Shown piece by piece: positions 26,750-36,154 of a stretch of 64,000 bases of DNA (its first letter is position 1; every line of letters begins with the position of its first letter). Under the pieces are notes generated by a model that was not told the origin of the DNA, searched no databases, and was given only the letters and a program-made list of their open reading frames with translations. The position numbers and the translations under genes are program-made. The stretch is from Streptomyces paradoxus. GTDB lineage: Bacteria; Actinomycetota; Actinomycetes; Streptomycetales; Streptomycetaceae. The stretch spans positions 105,335-169,334 of the forward strand of contig NZ_JACHGV010000015.1 of NCBI RefSeq assembly GCF_014202475.1, given 5' to 3'.

Positions 26750-27466
26750 CTACTGCCTCGACCGCTGGGCGGCCTGCTGGAGGATGCGCCGGCGCGTCCA
26801 CCGCCGACGGCCGTTCTGGCGCCCGGCATTCTCGGCGACGCCGTCGGTGGTCTTCAGCAGCGGAAGGTTGCCCTGGGACAGGCTGCTGGAGAAGGAGCCA
26901 ACGCTCTTGTACCCCAGCAAGGCGGCTGCCTGGCTCGCCCCCAGGAGTTCGTCGGGATCGCCGTCGACGGGAACGTCGGGCAGAGGCGGTGCCTCCTTGG
27001 CTCCGGCTCGTCTTCCGCGGCCGGGCCGGCTGGCCATCCATTCCTGCAGGGTCTGCACCTTCCAGAGCTGGCGGCGGTAAGGGTTCTCCGCCGTGCCCTT
27101 CTCTTCGACGACGTCCGGTTTGGGGAAGTAACCGGGGTGGTCGCGCATGTAGGTGGTGACCTGGTTGGAGTTCTTGTAGCCGAGGTACCTCGAGGCCTCC
27201 GCCGCGTTCAGCAACGTGTCCGGGGCGAGGGAGGGCGGTGCGTGTCCAGCGAGCCGTGCCGGCGCCCGGTGGGCGAACCACTTGGTGACCTCCGCGTGGT
27301 CCCACAGGCGGGCGCGGCCGCGCTTGTCGACAGGCTCGGGGAATGTCTCGCCGGCCGCGTTCTCAGCACGCTCGGTATAGAGGCCGGTGATCCGTGCGGG
27401 TGTCAGGCCCTGTTCAGCCGCGATCTCGGCAGCGTCGGCCAGGCGAGGCTCACGGCGCGAGGTCAT
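26750..27466 (-). CDS. DNA-binding protein with three AlpA-like helix-turn-helix units
   Basis: 238 residues. Three segments look like excisionase/AlpA-type helix-turn-helix units: AEIAAEQGLTPARITGLY, NAAEASRYLGYKNSNQVTTY and GASQAAALLGYKSVGSF. The C-terminus is basic (NGRRRWTRRRILQQAA). The multiple units fit binding to iterated sites, so this is a candidate regulator for the CCCGACCACG motif directly downstream. ATG 27466 is chosen; the ribosome site is poor and a GTG 16 codons upstream is possible. Confidence 0.65.
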   Translation of the reverse strand: MTSRREPRLADAAEIAAEQGLTPARITGLYTERAENAAGETFPEPVDKRGRARLWDHAEVTKWFAHRAPARLAGHAPPSLAPDTLLNAAEASRYLGYKNSNQVTTYMRDHPGYFPKPDVVEEKGTAENPYRRQLWKVQTLQEWMASRPGRGRRAGAKEAPPLPDVPVDGDPDELLGASQAAALLGYKSVGSFSSSLSQGNLPLLKTTDGVAENAGRQNGRRRWTRRRILQQAAQRSRQ

Positions 27467-27599
27467 GGCAGAACCGTCCGTCCTGTCAGCAGTGAGCCGG
27501 CCAGCCCGACTCACAAAGCAAATAATGGCAGGAGTTTCGGTTGGAGGTCCAGCCCGCGGCTCAAGGTTTTTCCCCGACGACGCCCTTACGGCTCACGGC

Positions 27600-27944
27600 C
27601 TACTCCTCGGGGACCAAGCAGATACCGCGACGCGCGGCGGCCTCGGCCATCTCCGCATACGCCATAGCGGCCGGTGTCATCTCCCACTCGACCAGGGCCA
27701 GCAGCAGGATCACCTCGTCGCGGTCCTGCGAGGGATCACAGGGCATGCCGGCGGTGTCCGCGGCGAGCATCAGATCCGCGGTGGCCAGCCCGCCGAGACG
27801 TGCTGCCACATCCAGGTGCAGGTCCTGAAGACCCTGCTGGTACAGCTCGTTCGCCTCGCTCAGGAGCAGCACCAGGTCCTCGCCGTGGCTGGCCGGTGCC
27901 GCCGCAGCGAGGTCGAGGATGCGCTGGGTCGTAGTCATCGTCAT
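27600..27944 (-). CDS. hypothetical protein, 114 residues
   Basis: ATG 27944 with GGGAGGGA upstream. Mostly helical and acidic (QRILDLAAAAPASHGEDLVL; DEVILLLALVEWEMTPAAMA), no membrane segment. It lies 41 bp after the PAPS-reductase-like gene on the same strand and is probably in its operon. Not recognised. Confidence 0.65.
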   Translation of the reverse strand: MTMTTTQRILDLAAAAPASHGEDLVLLLSEANELYQQGLQDLHLDVAARLGGLATADLMLAADTAGMPCDPSQDRDEVILLLALVEWEMTPAAMAYAEMAEAAARRGICLVPEE

Positions 27945-27985
27945 TGAGTATCCCTCCCGGATGGGGGTGAGCGCCGGTGTGGTGG

Positions 27986-29020
27986 TCAGCTGCAGCCATC
28001 GCACCCGGCGGCGCTGTGCAGGAGCTCGCCCGGCCCGGTCCGGGCCTTGGAGTCCCATGTGGGCGGCTTACGCAAGGCGGCGTGGACGTCGCGCTCCATC
28101 CGCTCGAAGTCCTCGGTCTCCTCAACCTCGACGCCAGGGTCCGGGGCGTCGCGCCGACGGGACAGCGCGATGACCTCGGCCATGGTGATGTTCGGGTTGA
28201 ACGGCACCTGGCGGACGCGTTCGACCAGCGCGCACAGCTCGGCGAGCCGCGGGCGGCGCCCGGCGGTCAGCAGTAGATCACGGTGGTTGGCCAGGGTGCA
28301 GGCCGAGCACGAACAGCGACTGGAACCACGCCGGTCCTTGGCGCCGGGGTACGAGTCGTAGCACCAGTGGTAGGGAAGCCCGGCACTGATCGTGCGCTCC
28401 CAGACCTCCTCGGTGGTGACCTGGTGGGCGGGTAGCCACTCGTCGACGACCCGGGCCGAGTTGTCGGTCGTACGGCGCCACATCTCCCGGTTGCGGCGTT
28501 CCGTGCTTTCCTCAGCCCGCATCCCGAGCACGTTGGCGAACATCAGCGGGCCGTCCGTCTCCTTCCTGAGCGCGCGGACCTGCGGGGTGAACGCCTGGTA
28601 CACCATCTTCGTCTTCCACGGGCCGGTGCAGGTGCGGGCCCGACCGAGCCAGGGCCAGTCGCCTCGCTCCGCGATGAAGGTCAGCAGGTCGAATGGCACC
28701 CGTGCACCGTCGACTTCACGGCTGCGCCGGACCTCGATGTGCCGCTCGGGCGGCACGCCGAGGGCCTGGCTGTGCTGTGCTGCGAGTTCGCTGGCACTCG
28801 GCCAGCGGACTCCGTCCACGGTGACGGCGGGCCACTCCATCGGGCCCAGACTCGCGTGGGCGGTCCAGACGCGGTCGACGACACCGGCCTGGCGAGCGGC
28901 GTCCATCGCGATCAGGCCGGCCACAAGTCCGTCCTTCCCGCCGGACAGGTTGATGACCATGCGGTGCCGGGTCGCGGCGAACTCGACCGGGTCGGCGTAC
29001 AAGGGGGTGGGGTGCGACAT
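27986..29020 (-). CDS. PAPS-reductase-like PP-loop protein
   Basis: 344 residues from ATG 29020 with AGAAGGA upstream. The N-terminus has the PP-loop INLSGGKDGLVAG, the ATP-pyrophosphatase signature of PAPS reductases and DndC-like sulfur-transfer enzymes. Cys-rich segments follow: WLGRARTCTGPWKTK and SRCSCSACTLANH, plus a C-terminal CDGC, which may bind an iron-sulfur cluster or zinc. No dnd partners are visible, so classical DNA phosphorothioation is not supported. A nucleotide or DNA modification role in a mobile element is a reasonable guess. Confidence 0.75.
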   Translation of the reverse strand: MSHPTPLYADPVEFAATRHRMVINLSGGKDGLVAGLIAMDAARQAGVVDRVWTAHASLGPMEWPAVTVDGVRWPSASELAAQHSQALGVPPERHIEVRRSREVDGARVPFDLLTFIAERGDWPWLGRARTCTGPWKTKMVYQAFTPQVRALRKETDGPLMFANVLGMRAEESTERRNREMWRRTTDNSARVVDEWLPAHQVTTEEVWERTISAGLPYHWCYDSYPGAKDRRGSSRCSCSACTLANHRDLLLTAGRRPRLAELCALVERVRQVPFNPNITMAEVIALSRRRDAPDPGVEVEETEDFERMERDVHAALRKPPTWDSKARTGPGELLHSAAGCDGCS

Positions 29021-29045
29021 GGTTCCTTCTTTCCTGATGGGCGGG

Positions 29046-29498
29046 TTAGCGGGCGTCCCCGACGGGGCTGGTCTGGTGGGGCTGGGAAACGGTGAAGTAC
29101 GTGCACTGGGCATCGGGCGGACGGGCTTTGCAGTGCCAGCAGGGCCGTGCCTCGGGGTAGGCACGGATGTGGTGGTGGCACTGGTGTCCGGCGTACGAGC
29201 CGCTGGTGCGCAGGTGGGTGAGGAGGATGAGGTCGAAACGCGTGAGGGGAGCCCAGCCGGTGACGCCTCGTTGGGGGTGCGGGTACTCGAGGTCTCCGCC
29301 GGCGATGACGACGCTGCTGATCGACACGAGCAACTTGCTCTGTGCGGTGTCGACGGCGTGGATGCTGTATCGGGTTCGGTTACCGGGCCGCGTCGACCAG
29401 GGGGCGGTGTCCTTGGGGCCGTGTGCGTGGCCGATCACGGGGAGGCCTTCGAGCTGGTGCACTGAGAGGGTCGGCGGCGGATTCCAGAGGGCGGGCAT
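29046..29498 (-). CDS. hypothetical His/Cys-containing protein, 150 residues
   Basis: ATG 29498 with GGAGGAG upstream. The N-terminal half is beta-like (TQSKLLVSISS-type strands, VVIAGGDLEY); the C-terminal half has Cys/His clusters (AGHQCHHHIRAYPEARPCWH, then CKARPPDAQC) that could bind metal. It ends 25 bp before the PAPS-reductase-like gene, so it probably shares the operon. Family unknown. Confidence 0.65.
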   Translation of the reverse strand: MPALWNPPPTLSVHQLEGLPVIGHAHGPKDTAPWSTRPGNRTRYSIHAVDTAQSKLLVSISSVVIAGGDLEYPHPQRGVTGWAPLTRFDLILLTHLRTSGSYAGHQCHHHIRAYPEARPCWHCKARPPDAQCTYFTVSQPHQTSPVGDAR

Positions 29499-29584
29499 GG
29501 GTCTCCTCCTGAGGGAGCACGGGGCAATGGGCGGTGAGACGGGCGACTGCGGCGGGCGGTACGGACTGCGCGGCTGGACAGCCC

Positions 29585-29713
29585 TCAGGCCGCGATCGGT
29601 TCGGGGTCGGGCTGCTTGGGATAGGGCCGTTGGGCGGGGAGGCCGAGCTTGATCTGCTCGCGCTCGCGCCGGCTTCGGCCCAGCCGCCATACGTAGCGGT
29701 GTTCTGTGGACAT
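29585..29713 (-). CDS. possible small basic protein, 42 residues
   Basis: ATG 29713 to TGA 29585 encodes MSTEHRYVWRLGRSRRERE and a Pro-rich end. It has no clear ribosome site. It starts 43 bp from the divergent recombinase operon, so the short gap must hold both promoters if the gene is real. Confidence 0.35.
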   Translation of the reverse strand: MSTEHRYVWRLGRSRREREQIKLGLPAQRPYPKQPDPEPIAA

Positions 29714-29755
29714 ACGCTGTGTTGCCTCATGTCGTGTTGCGGCTGAGGGAGTCAA

Positions 29756-31168
29756 GTGGCTTACGAATGGCGGTTGTTCTGGGTTGGTGTCGGGGGTAAT
29801 CCCGCAGGAAGCCAACCCGTCCCCGGCTGGGAGGACTTGGAGGAGCGCGAGCGAGCGCTTGGGCTGCGCGAGCGGCAGCCGATCCTCGTCTCGCCGGATG
29901 GCCGGGTCGATCCTCGGCTGAGTGAGTGCCTGCGACGCTCGGCGTTCTCAGCCAAAGCGAAGGGCACGCAGGTCACCTACGCCCCCCTCTACCGGCTGTT
30001 CTTTACGTTCCTGTGGCAGCGCGGACTGGATTGGGATGAGGCGTCGGAGGACGACGTCGAGGACTGGGAAGACTGGCGCCGACGAGGGGCGACGAACCCG
30101 GCGCCGGTCGACGGCGGCACGTGGGCGAAGGAGCAGGCTGCGTTGAAGCTGCTGTACGGCATCGCGGCCAAGCGCGGACTCGTACCGTCGAACCCGGTGA
30201 CGCTCGTCTCGCCGTCGGACGTGAAGACCTCGGACGTGAAGTGGCTGTCGCCTCGGGCCTTTCAACTGTGGCGCAATGTCGGGCTCGGCGGCATGCTGCC
30301 GGGCGGCCTGGAGGACGAGGCGTGGCGCGGCCGTTCGGCCGGCCGGGACACGGCGAACGCCGACTTGATGTACTCCAGCGGCCTACGGCGCCGCGAGGGC
30401 GGCACTCTGTTGCTCTGCGAACTCCCGGCGCTCGGGCGACGGAACTACTACGCGGCCAGGGTAGGCCAGGCCGTGGCCAAGCGGGCCGGCTACACCTTCT
30501 ACGTCGGCCATCCGGCGCTGCAGCGCGTCGAGGGCTACCGGATGAGCACGCGCGCTTCGGCGGTGGCTCGCGCGCGCCAGCGCGGCGTCTACGACCGGCT
30601 GCCCGGCCTGCGCATCATCCAGAGGGTCAGCCGGGCGGGCCGCGTGCAGTGGAGAAGCCGGGACGGGCGTACGGGCGAGAGCGCGCTCGGGAGGTTGACG
30701 GCTGCCGAGCGGATGCGGCTGTTCGTCGACGGCGTAGACGGCCTGGAGCCGGCGATGCTGTGGCTGACCGAGAGCGGGCTACCGCTTCAGTACACGAGCT
30801 GGACGAAGGTCTTCGAGCGGGCGAGCGACCGGTGCGCCGCCGCGGGGCTCGACGTCTTCGCGACGCCGAAGATGCTGCGGCACTCCATGGCCCTGCGGAC
30901 GTTGATCGCGCTGCACAACGCGCTGGACCGCCGGCTCGGGCTGACGCCCGCCGAGCGCCTGCACTACGAGGAGGTGTACGGGCAGGTCTGGCTGATGGTC
31001 AAGGACATGCTCGGGCACCGCAGCGAGCAGGTGACGCGGGACGTGTATCTGGAGCCGGTGCGCGGGCTGCAGCTGGAGTCGCTGCTTGGCGACGACGACA
31101 ATCCCGTGAACGCGGAGAAGATCGCAGAGCTGGCGGCCCGTACGGGTCTGATCCTGGACGCGGCGTGA
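29756..31168 (+). CDS. tyrosine recombinase 1 of trio
   Basis: 470 residues from GTG 29756 with GAGGGAG upstream. Catalytic segments are visible: first Arg in MYSSGLRRREGGTLLL, box II PKMLRHSMALRTLIA, and box III MLGHRSEQVTRDVYLEPV with the Tyr. Its stop overlaps the next GTG as GTGA. Three consecutive tyrosine recombinase genes with overlapping ends are the hallmark of RIT (recombinase-in-trio) elements; Tn554-like TnpA/TnpB/TnpC sets are related. Site-specific transposition is inferred, the target site is not evident. Confidence 0.8.
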   Translation: MAYEWRLFWVGVGGNPAGSQPVPGWEDLEERERALGLRERQPILVSPDGRVDPRLSECLRRSAFSAKAKGTQVTYAPLYRLFFTFLWQRGLDWDEASEDDVEDWEDWRRRGATNPAPVDGGTWAKEQAALKLLYGIAAKRGLVPSNPVTLVSPSDVKTSDVKWLSPRAFQLWRNVGLGGMLPGGLEDEAWRGRSAGRDTANADLMYSSGLRRREGGTLLLCELPALGRRNYYAARVGQAVAKRAGYTFYVGHPALQRVEGYRMSTRASAVARARQRGVYDRLPGLRIIQRVSRAGRVQWRSRDGRTGESALGRLTAAERMRLFVDGVDGLEPAMLWLTESGLPLQYTSWTKVFERASDRCAAAGLDVFATPKMLRHSMALRTLIALHNALDRRLGLTPAERLHYEEVYGQVWLMVKDMLGHRSEQVTRDVYLEPVRGLQLESLLGDDDNPVNAEKIAELAARTGLILDAA

Positions 31169-32964
31169 GCGGGCGGGGGCGCCGGGCGGCGCTGCCGCCG
31201 ACGGACTACCGCAAGGCGCCGGTGCTGGACGAGGACGGCCTGGTCATCCGCCCGGTCAGCGGCGCCGGAAAGCCGCTGGGCGTGTACGACTTCCGGGACA
31301 GCCCCGGCCCCGTCGACTTCCGGCGGGAGCTGGTGGCCGGGCTGGCCGCGCAGGGCCGGGGCTGGGGCAGCGCGGACACCTACCAAACGAACGCCAGCAC
31401 GCTGCGGCTGCTGTTCAGGGACGCCGCGGCGGCCGAGCCGCCCGTCGCCGCGACCGAGCAGATCACGGTGGAGTGGTGGAAACAGTGGACCGGCAACATC
31501 CACGTCCGCCGGGTCCTGGCCGCGGTCGTACGGCGGGCGCCCGGGCTGCCGGAGGCGACCCGGGTGTTCCTCCAAACGCCGCGGCGCCGGCCGCCGTCCC
31601 GGCGCGGACGGCCGCGCAAGCAGGCCCACACCCGGGAGGAACTGCGCCGGATCCGGGACGCGGCCGCCGCGACGGTGCGCGCCGGGCGGCTGCGGATCGC
31701 GGCGAACACCGCGGTCCTCCAGCGGTGGCGGGCAGGAGCGATCGAGCGCGGGGACGGCGACTGGCCCCTCGGTGAGGTGCTGGACGTGCTCGCCCGCACC
31801 GGAGACCTTCCGCGCTACCCCAACAGCGCCGACCACGCGATGACCGCGTATGCGGAGCGCGCGTGCGGTTTCGAGGGCAACGCCGCCTCACTGAGCCGGC
31901 TCTTCGCGACGCCGGCGGAGATCGGGGCGGCGGCCGTGCTGCTGATCGTGCACGAGGCGTGGAACCTGTCGGTGCTCAAGAAGATGGACGTGCCCACTTG
32001 GTGGCCGAACGCGGACCGCGAGGACCCTGCCGTGCACCAGGTCGACACGGACAAGGCGAGGCGTGGCCGGCGCCGGCACGCGAGCAATACGCTCGTCGAC
32101 GTCGGGGAGGGCTCCAGCGGCCGGGCCCTGCGGCACGTGCTGGAGCTTACCGCGCCGGCCAGGACCACTTTGGAGGCGCTGGGCCGCCCGACGACGAAGC
32201 TGCTGGTTGGCCACCGCGGCCTGGGCGGAGGCGAGAATCTGCGCGACCACGCGCTCGGTGCCGCTCTGGACGGGGCGATCCGGCGCTGGCAGCAGCAGGT
32301 CCGCGCCAACGGCGTCGACTTGCCCGCCCGGGTGAACTCCCAGGCGCTGCGCCACAGCGCGCAGTCGCACCACGGCCGGGCCCGCAACAACACCCAGGCC
32401 ACCCACGAGCGCGACTACCAGCTCCAGGACGAAGACGTCCGCGCCGCCTCGCGCGGCGCGGTGGAGCTCGGTCTGGCCCAGGCTCTTACCTCCGCCCGGC
32501 AGACGGTCGCCATGCGCCTGGTCGAGGAGGTCGACGCCGATGGCGAGGTGAGTGCCGAGCTCGTGGCCAAGGACGCCGGGATTGACGTGGAGGTGGCGCG
32601 CCGGATCGTGGCCGGCCGGCTGCGTACCCCGGTCGCCTCGTGCGCGGACTTCCTCAACTCCGACCACAGCCCGGCCGGGGTGCCGTGCGCGGTGTCGTTC
32701 CTGCTGTGCTTCGCCTGCCGCAACGCGGTGGCCACCGGCCGCGACCTTCCCCGCATCGCCTACCTGCACCAGGCGCTGGAGTCCCTGCGGTCGGCCGTGA
32801 CGCCAGCGGTGTGGGCGGCGGACTGGGCGACGCACCACGCGCGGATCGGCGACTTCCTGACCACCTACACCACCACCGACGCGCGGCCCCAGCTGGTCGC
32901 CGCCGTGGCCGACAGCGAGCGGGAGCTGATCCACGCGATGCTGGAACGGAGGCTCGACCCGTGA
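31165..32964 (+). CDS. tyrosine recombinase-like protein 2 of trio, first Arg not evident
   Basis: 599 residues from GTG 31165 (GTGA overlap). A basic linker (RRRPPSRRGRPRKQAHTREE) precedes the catalytic-like part. Box II is NSQALRHSAQSHHG and the Tyr segment is THERDYQLQDED. The segment where the first catalytic Arg is expected reads LLIVHEAWNLSVLKKMDVP with no Arg, so it may be catalytically impaired and act with its neighbours. A Cys-containing stretch (CADFLNS; CFAC) lies near the C-terminus. Its stop overlaps the third gene's GTG. Confidence 0.75.
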   Translation: MSGRGRRAALPPTDYRKAPVLDEDGLVIRPVSGAGKPLGVYDFRDSPGPVDFRRELVAGLAAQGRGWGSADTYQTNASTLRLLFRDAAAAEPPVAATEQITVEWWKQWTGNIHVRRVLAAVVRRAPGLPEATRVFLQTPRRRPPSRRGRPRKQAHTREELRRIRDAAAATVRAGRLRIAANTAVLQRWRAGAIERGDGDWPLGEVLDVLARTGDLPRYPNSADHAMTAYAERACGFEGNAASLSRLFATPAEIGAAAVLLIVHEAWNLSVLKKMDVPTWWPNADREDPAVHQVDTDKARRGRRRHASNTLVDVGEGSSGRALRHVLELTAPARTTLEALGRPTTKLLVGHRGLGGGENLRDHALGAALDGAIRRWQQQVRANGVDLPARVNSQALRHSAQSHHGRARNNTQATHERDYQLQDEDVRAASRGAVELGLAQALTSARQTVAMRLVEEVDADGEVSAELVAKDAGIDVEVARRIVAGRLRTPVASCADFLNSDHSPAGVPCAVSFLLCFACRNAVATGRDLPRIAYLHQALESLRSAVTPAVWAADWATHHARIGDFLTTYTTTDARPQLVAAVADSERELIHAMLERRLDP

Positions 32965-35147
32965 ACGCGTCCTCGCCCGTCCCCGTCGGCCCGAACGTTG
33001 TCGACCCGGCTCCGGACACCTTCGTCCTCCCGTTCAACCGACTACGGCCCGGCTTCGACCCCGAGCAGCTTCCGCGCTTCCGTGACCTGGCCTGGCGCCT
33101 GGCGCTGATCAGCCCCAAGGAGTCGAACCGCACCCTGGTCATCGACTGGAGCCGCTGCCCCGCCGGGCTGCGGCCCGGCTTGATGCGCGCGGCCTTCGCC
33201 GAGCTGAACATCCCCACCCCGGCCGTGCTGCTCCAGCAGCGAGCCGCACGCTCCACCACCCAACCGGCCACGCTGCGCCACAACTTCCAGATCTGGACCC
33301 GCTTCGCCTCCTGGCTCGACGGACGCGGCATCACCGAACTCTCCCAGGTCACTACCAATGATCTGGAGGCCTACGCCGACCACCTGCGCCCGCTCGGCCG
33401 CCGGTGGCGCACCGACGCCAAGGCCCTGTGGGTGATCTCGCGGCTGTGGGCCTACGCCCCCTACCTGCCCGAGCGCGACCGGCTGGTCATGCCGCCGTGG
33501 GAGGACCCAGCCGCGGTCATGTCCGACTTCCTCGGCACCAACGACGACACCCCCAACGGCGAGAACAGCGTCGCGATCGTGCACCCGGCCGTCATGGCCC
33601 CGCTGCTGGTGTGGGCGCTGCGCACGGTCCTGGACCTGTCCCCAGACATCCTGGCCGCCGCCCGCGAGCACCGCCGACTGCTCGCCGCCATCCCCGACCG
33701 CCCCCCGCTCGGCGGCGCCGAGGCCGCGGTGGCCCACCTGCGCGGCCTGCTCGCGGCCGGCGAGAAGCTGCCCTCCAGCGGTGCGCCCGGCGCCACCGCC
33801 GTGCGCGCCCGCTTCGGCGGGGTGCTGCCGCCGATGGCCAACACCTTCCTGGCCAGCACCCTCGGCGTCACCACCTCCCAGGTCGCCCGCGCCCGCCGCA
33901 CCCTGTCCGACGAGCTCACCCCGGCCAGCTTCGGCCCCGCCCCGCTCCTCGACCTTGCGCTCGGCGCCCGGATCGGCGCCGCCCCGTGGCGAGAGCAGAT
34001 CGGCTTCGACGACGTGGACGTTCTGGTGCTGCACCTGTCCACCGCCGCCCTGATCTGCTGCGCCTACCTCTCCGGCATGCGCCCAGAGGAGGTACTGGCC
34101 CTGCGCCGCGGCTGCTGCACCCGCGTGGAGCGCGACGACGGCACCGTACGGTTCGAGGTCCGCGGCCAGCACTTCAAAGGAGTGCTGGACGAGGACGGCA
34201 ACGCGATCGGCGAAGGAGAGGAACGAGCGGATCCGTGGATCGTGCTGGAGCCCGTCGCACGCGCCATCGCCGTCGCCGAAGAACTCGAAGCCGGCGAGCA
34301 ACTGTTCACCCGCACCCTCTACCGGTACGCCAAGGGCACCTGCATGCCCCGCACCGGACTGTCCTCCGACACCGCAGTGGAACGGATCCGCACCTTCACC
34401 GCCTGGGCCAACCAGCTCGCCAGCGCCCACGACCGGCCCCACGAGCTGATCCCGCCCGATCCCGACGGCGCCGTCACCCTGCGCCGCTTCCGCCGCACCA
34501 TCGCCTGGTTCATCTACCGCCAGCCCGGCGGCCGGATCGCACTCGCGGTGCAGTACGGCCACGCGGCCACCGCCATGTCGGAGTCCTACGCCGGCCGCTC
34601 GAAGGCCGACATACTCGAAGTCCTGGACCAGGAGAAGGGCCTGGCCCTGGCCGAGACCCTCACCGAGGCCGGCGAACGCCTCGCCGCCGGCGAGAAGGTC
34701 AGCGGCCCGGCCGCCGACCGCTACCGCGCCGCAGCCGCCGAGTTCTCCGACCGCTACGCCGGCACCTACCTCGGCAAACGCGAACTGCGCGCGCTGGTCG
34801 CCAACCCTCGCCTCCAGGTCTACGAGGACCCGAAGGCATTTTTGACCTGCAACCACGACGCGTTCACCGCGCTGTGCAACCCCGACCGCGACCGGGCGGG
34901 CGACGGCGCCCGTCACACCCCCGACCACTCCCGCTGCCACCCGGCGTGCGCGAACATCAGCCGCACCGACAGCCAGATCACCGCCCTGCGGGCCGAGGTC
35001 GAGCGCATCGACGCGGACGCCGACGCCGGCCTCGACCCCTATCCCATCGCCGCCCGCGAACAGCAGCGCAAAGCCCACCTCACCGCCATCATCCGCCGCC
35101 ACGACGCACAGCAGCCGGCCGACACCGAAGTCGAGGAGCGCCGATGA
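32961..35147 (+). CDS. tyrosine recombinase 3 of trio (TnpB-like, large)
   Basis: 728 residues from GTG 32961 (GTGA overlap). N-terminal SAM-like DNA-binding region around TLRHNFQIWTRFASWLDGRG. Catalytic segments: YLSGMRPEEVLALRRG (first Arg), LRRFRRTIAWFIYRQPGG (box II, His replaced by Arg) and VQYGHAATAMSESYAGRS (His and Tyr). The C-terminal part has a Cys/His set (LTCNHDAFTALCNP; HSRCHPACANISR), typical of TnpB-like recombinases. The next gene overlaps its stop as ATGA. Confidence 0.8.
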   Translation: MNASSPVPVGPNVVDPAPDTFVLPFNRLRPGFDPEQLPRFRDLAWRLALISPKESNRTLVIDWSRCPAGLRPGLMRAAFAELNIPTPAVLLQQRAARSTTQPATLRHNFQIWTRFASWLDGRGITELSQVTTNDLEAYADHLRPLGRRWRTDAKALWVISRLWAYAPYLPERDRLVMPPWEDPAAVMSDFLGTNDDTPNGENSVAIVHPAVMAPLLVWALRTVLDLSPDILAAAREHRRLLAAIPDRPPLGGAEAAVAHLRGLLAAGEKLPSSGAPGATAVRARFGGVLPPMANTFLASTLGVTTSQVARARRTLSDELTPASFGPAPLLDLALGARIGAAPWREQIGFDDVDVLVLHLSTAALICCAYLSGMRPEEVLALRRGCCTRVERDDGTVRFEVRGQHFKGVLDEDGNAIGEGEERADPWIVLEPVARAIAVAEELEAGEQLFTRTLYRYAKGTCMPRTGLSSDTAVERIRTFTAWANQLASAHDRPHELIPPDPDGAVTLRRFRRTIAWFIYRQPGGRIALAVQYGHAATAMSESYAGRSKADILEVLDQEKGLALAETLTEAGERLAAGEKVSGPAADRYRAAAAEFSDRYAGTYLGKRELRALVANPRLQVYEDPKAFLTCNHDAFTALCNPDRDRAGDGARHTPDHSRCHPACANISRTDSQITALRAEVERIDADADAGLDPYPIAAREQQRKAHLTAIIRRHDAQQPADTEVEERR

Positions 35148-35674
35148 ACACCCCCGCCGCAGACGCCACCGGCCCGCGCGACGGCGCAGCGCTGGCCCAG
35201 CTCGTCGGTGAAGCCCTCACCCACGACCAGGGCCACGCCGACACCGAGGACGCCGCGGAGATCAGAGCCATCACCGACGCCATGGTGCGCCTGCTCATCG
35301 GCGCCCCGCTGCACTCCGACGGCAAGCTGACCATCGTCTCCCTGGCCACCGAATCCGGCCTACGCCGCAACAAGCTCACCCACAAGCACACCGGCCTCAA
35401 GGACCTGTTCTACGCCCTGGTCAAGGCCCGCACCCCCGTACCCGAAGCGTTGCCCGACTCGGTGCGGGTCCGCGCGGCCAAGCAGCAGCAGGACCTGGCC
35501 CGTATCCGGGCCGAACGCGACGATCTGCGCCGACAGGCACAGCTCCTGGCCCGGATCGTCCACGTCCTGGAGATCGAGAACGGCAAGCTCAAGGAGACCA
35601 ACGCGGCCCTGGAGCAGCAGGTGGCTGCCGATGCCTCGGTCCCCGACCTCACCCGTCGAAAGCGCCAGCCCTGA
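35144..35674 (+). CDS. TnpC-like coiled-coil accessory protein
   Basis: 176 residues from ATG 35144, overlapping the recombinase stop. An N-terminal helix-turn-helix-like region (LATESGLRRNKLTHKHTG) is followed by a long coiled coil (LARIRAERDDLRRQAQLLAR). Same layout as the genes at 14.3-14.8 kb and 55.7-56.3 kb. In Tn554 the equivalent protein affects the orientation and frequency of transposition. Confidence 0.7.
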   Translation: MNTPAADATGPRDGAALAQLVGEALTHDQGHADTEDAAEIRAITDAMVRLLIGAPLHSDGKLTIVSLATESGLRRNKLTHKHTGLKDLFYALVKARTPVPEALPDSVRVRAAKQQQDLARIRAERDDLRRQAQLLARIVHVLEIENGKLKETNAALEQQVAADASVPDLTRRKRQP

Positions 35675-35687
35675 CCCTGGCGTCAAC

Positions 35688-35724
35688 GCCGAGCGGCGGC
35701 ACCGCTCGGGTGCCGCCGCTCGGC
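35688..35724 (+). terminator. terminator after recombinase operon
   Basis: GCCGAGCGGCGGCACC (35688-35703) pairs perfectly with GGTGCCGCCGCTCGGC (35709-35724) around a five-base loop. It starts 14 bp after the last stop codon of the four-gene operon. Confidence 0.7.
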
Positions 35725-35735
35725 CGTACAAAGTC

Positions 35736-35985
35736 CTACGGACCGAAGGCGCCGCCCTCGATAAGGAGGAGCAGGCCGATGCCGATCAGAACGACGGGCA
35801 GCAGGATGTGGTCCAATCGGCTCGGCGCCTTGGCGATCACCGGCCAGGGGGCGAAGTACCGGCCAGCCGCGATCTACACCGCGAGCAGGATCAGGAAGAA
35901 GACCGCGTACACGCTGATGCCGCCGACGCCGGCGGTGGCGAGCACGGGCACGTAGACGACCGAGACCTCGATCGAGCGGACGGGG
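35736..35985 (-). pseudogene. cadD: CadD-like cadmium transporter, C-terminal fragment
   Basis: On the minus strand the frame reads VYVPVLATAGVGGISVYAVF, a stop, then IAAGRYFAPWPVIAKAPSRL and HILLPVVLIGIGLLLLIEGG before the final stop at 35736. This is the last third of a CadD-type cadmium resistance transporter with a Trp codon apparently changed to TAG (35874-35876). The 5' part is missing. It is a decayed resistance gene. Confidence 0.55.
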
Positions 35986-36154
35986 CTGGTACGGGTTTGG
36001 GCACCCTCGTGCCGGCTGCCTGCTGGGTTTCGACCGCCCCGCTAACTCCAGTGGGCCAACCGCGTTTGCGGGCCCTTCGGCCCCGGTGGAAGCGTCGTCG
36101 GTGAGGCCCGAAAGAGATGATACTGACGAACGGACCCGGGAGAGGAAGTAGGGC

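Noticed and set aside
27986..29020. DNA phosphorothioation (Dnd) system
   Set aside because: Only a PP-loop protein is present; no DndB, DndD, DndE or cysteine desulfurase nearby.
30121..31164. 5' extension of the second recombinase frame
   Set aside because: Overlaps recombinase 1 out of frame; GTG 31165 gives the GTGA overlap.
33042..35102. 686-codon minus-strand frame
   Set aside because: Gly/Val-rich antisense shadow of recombinase 3.
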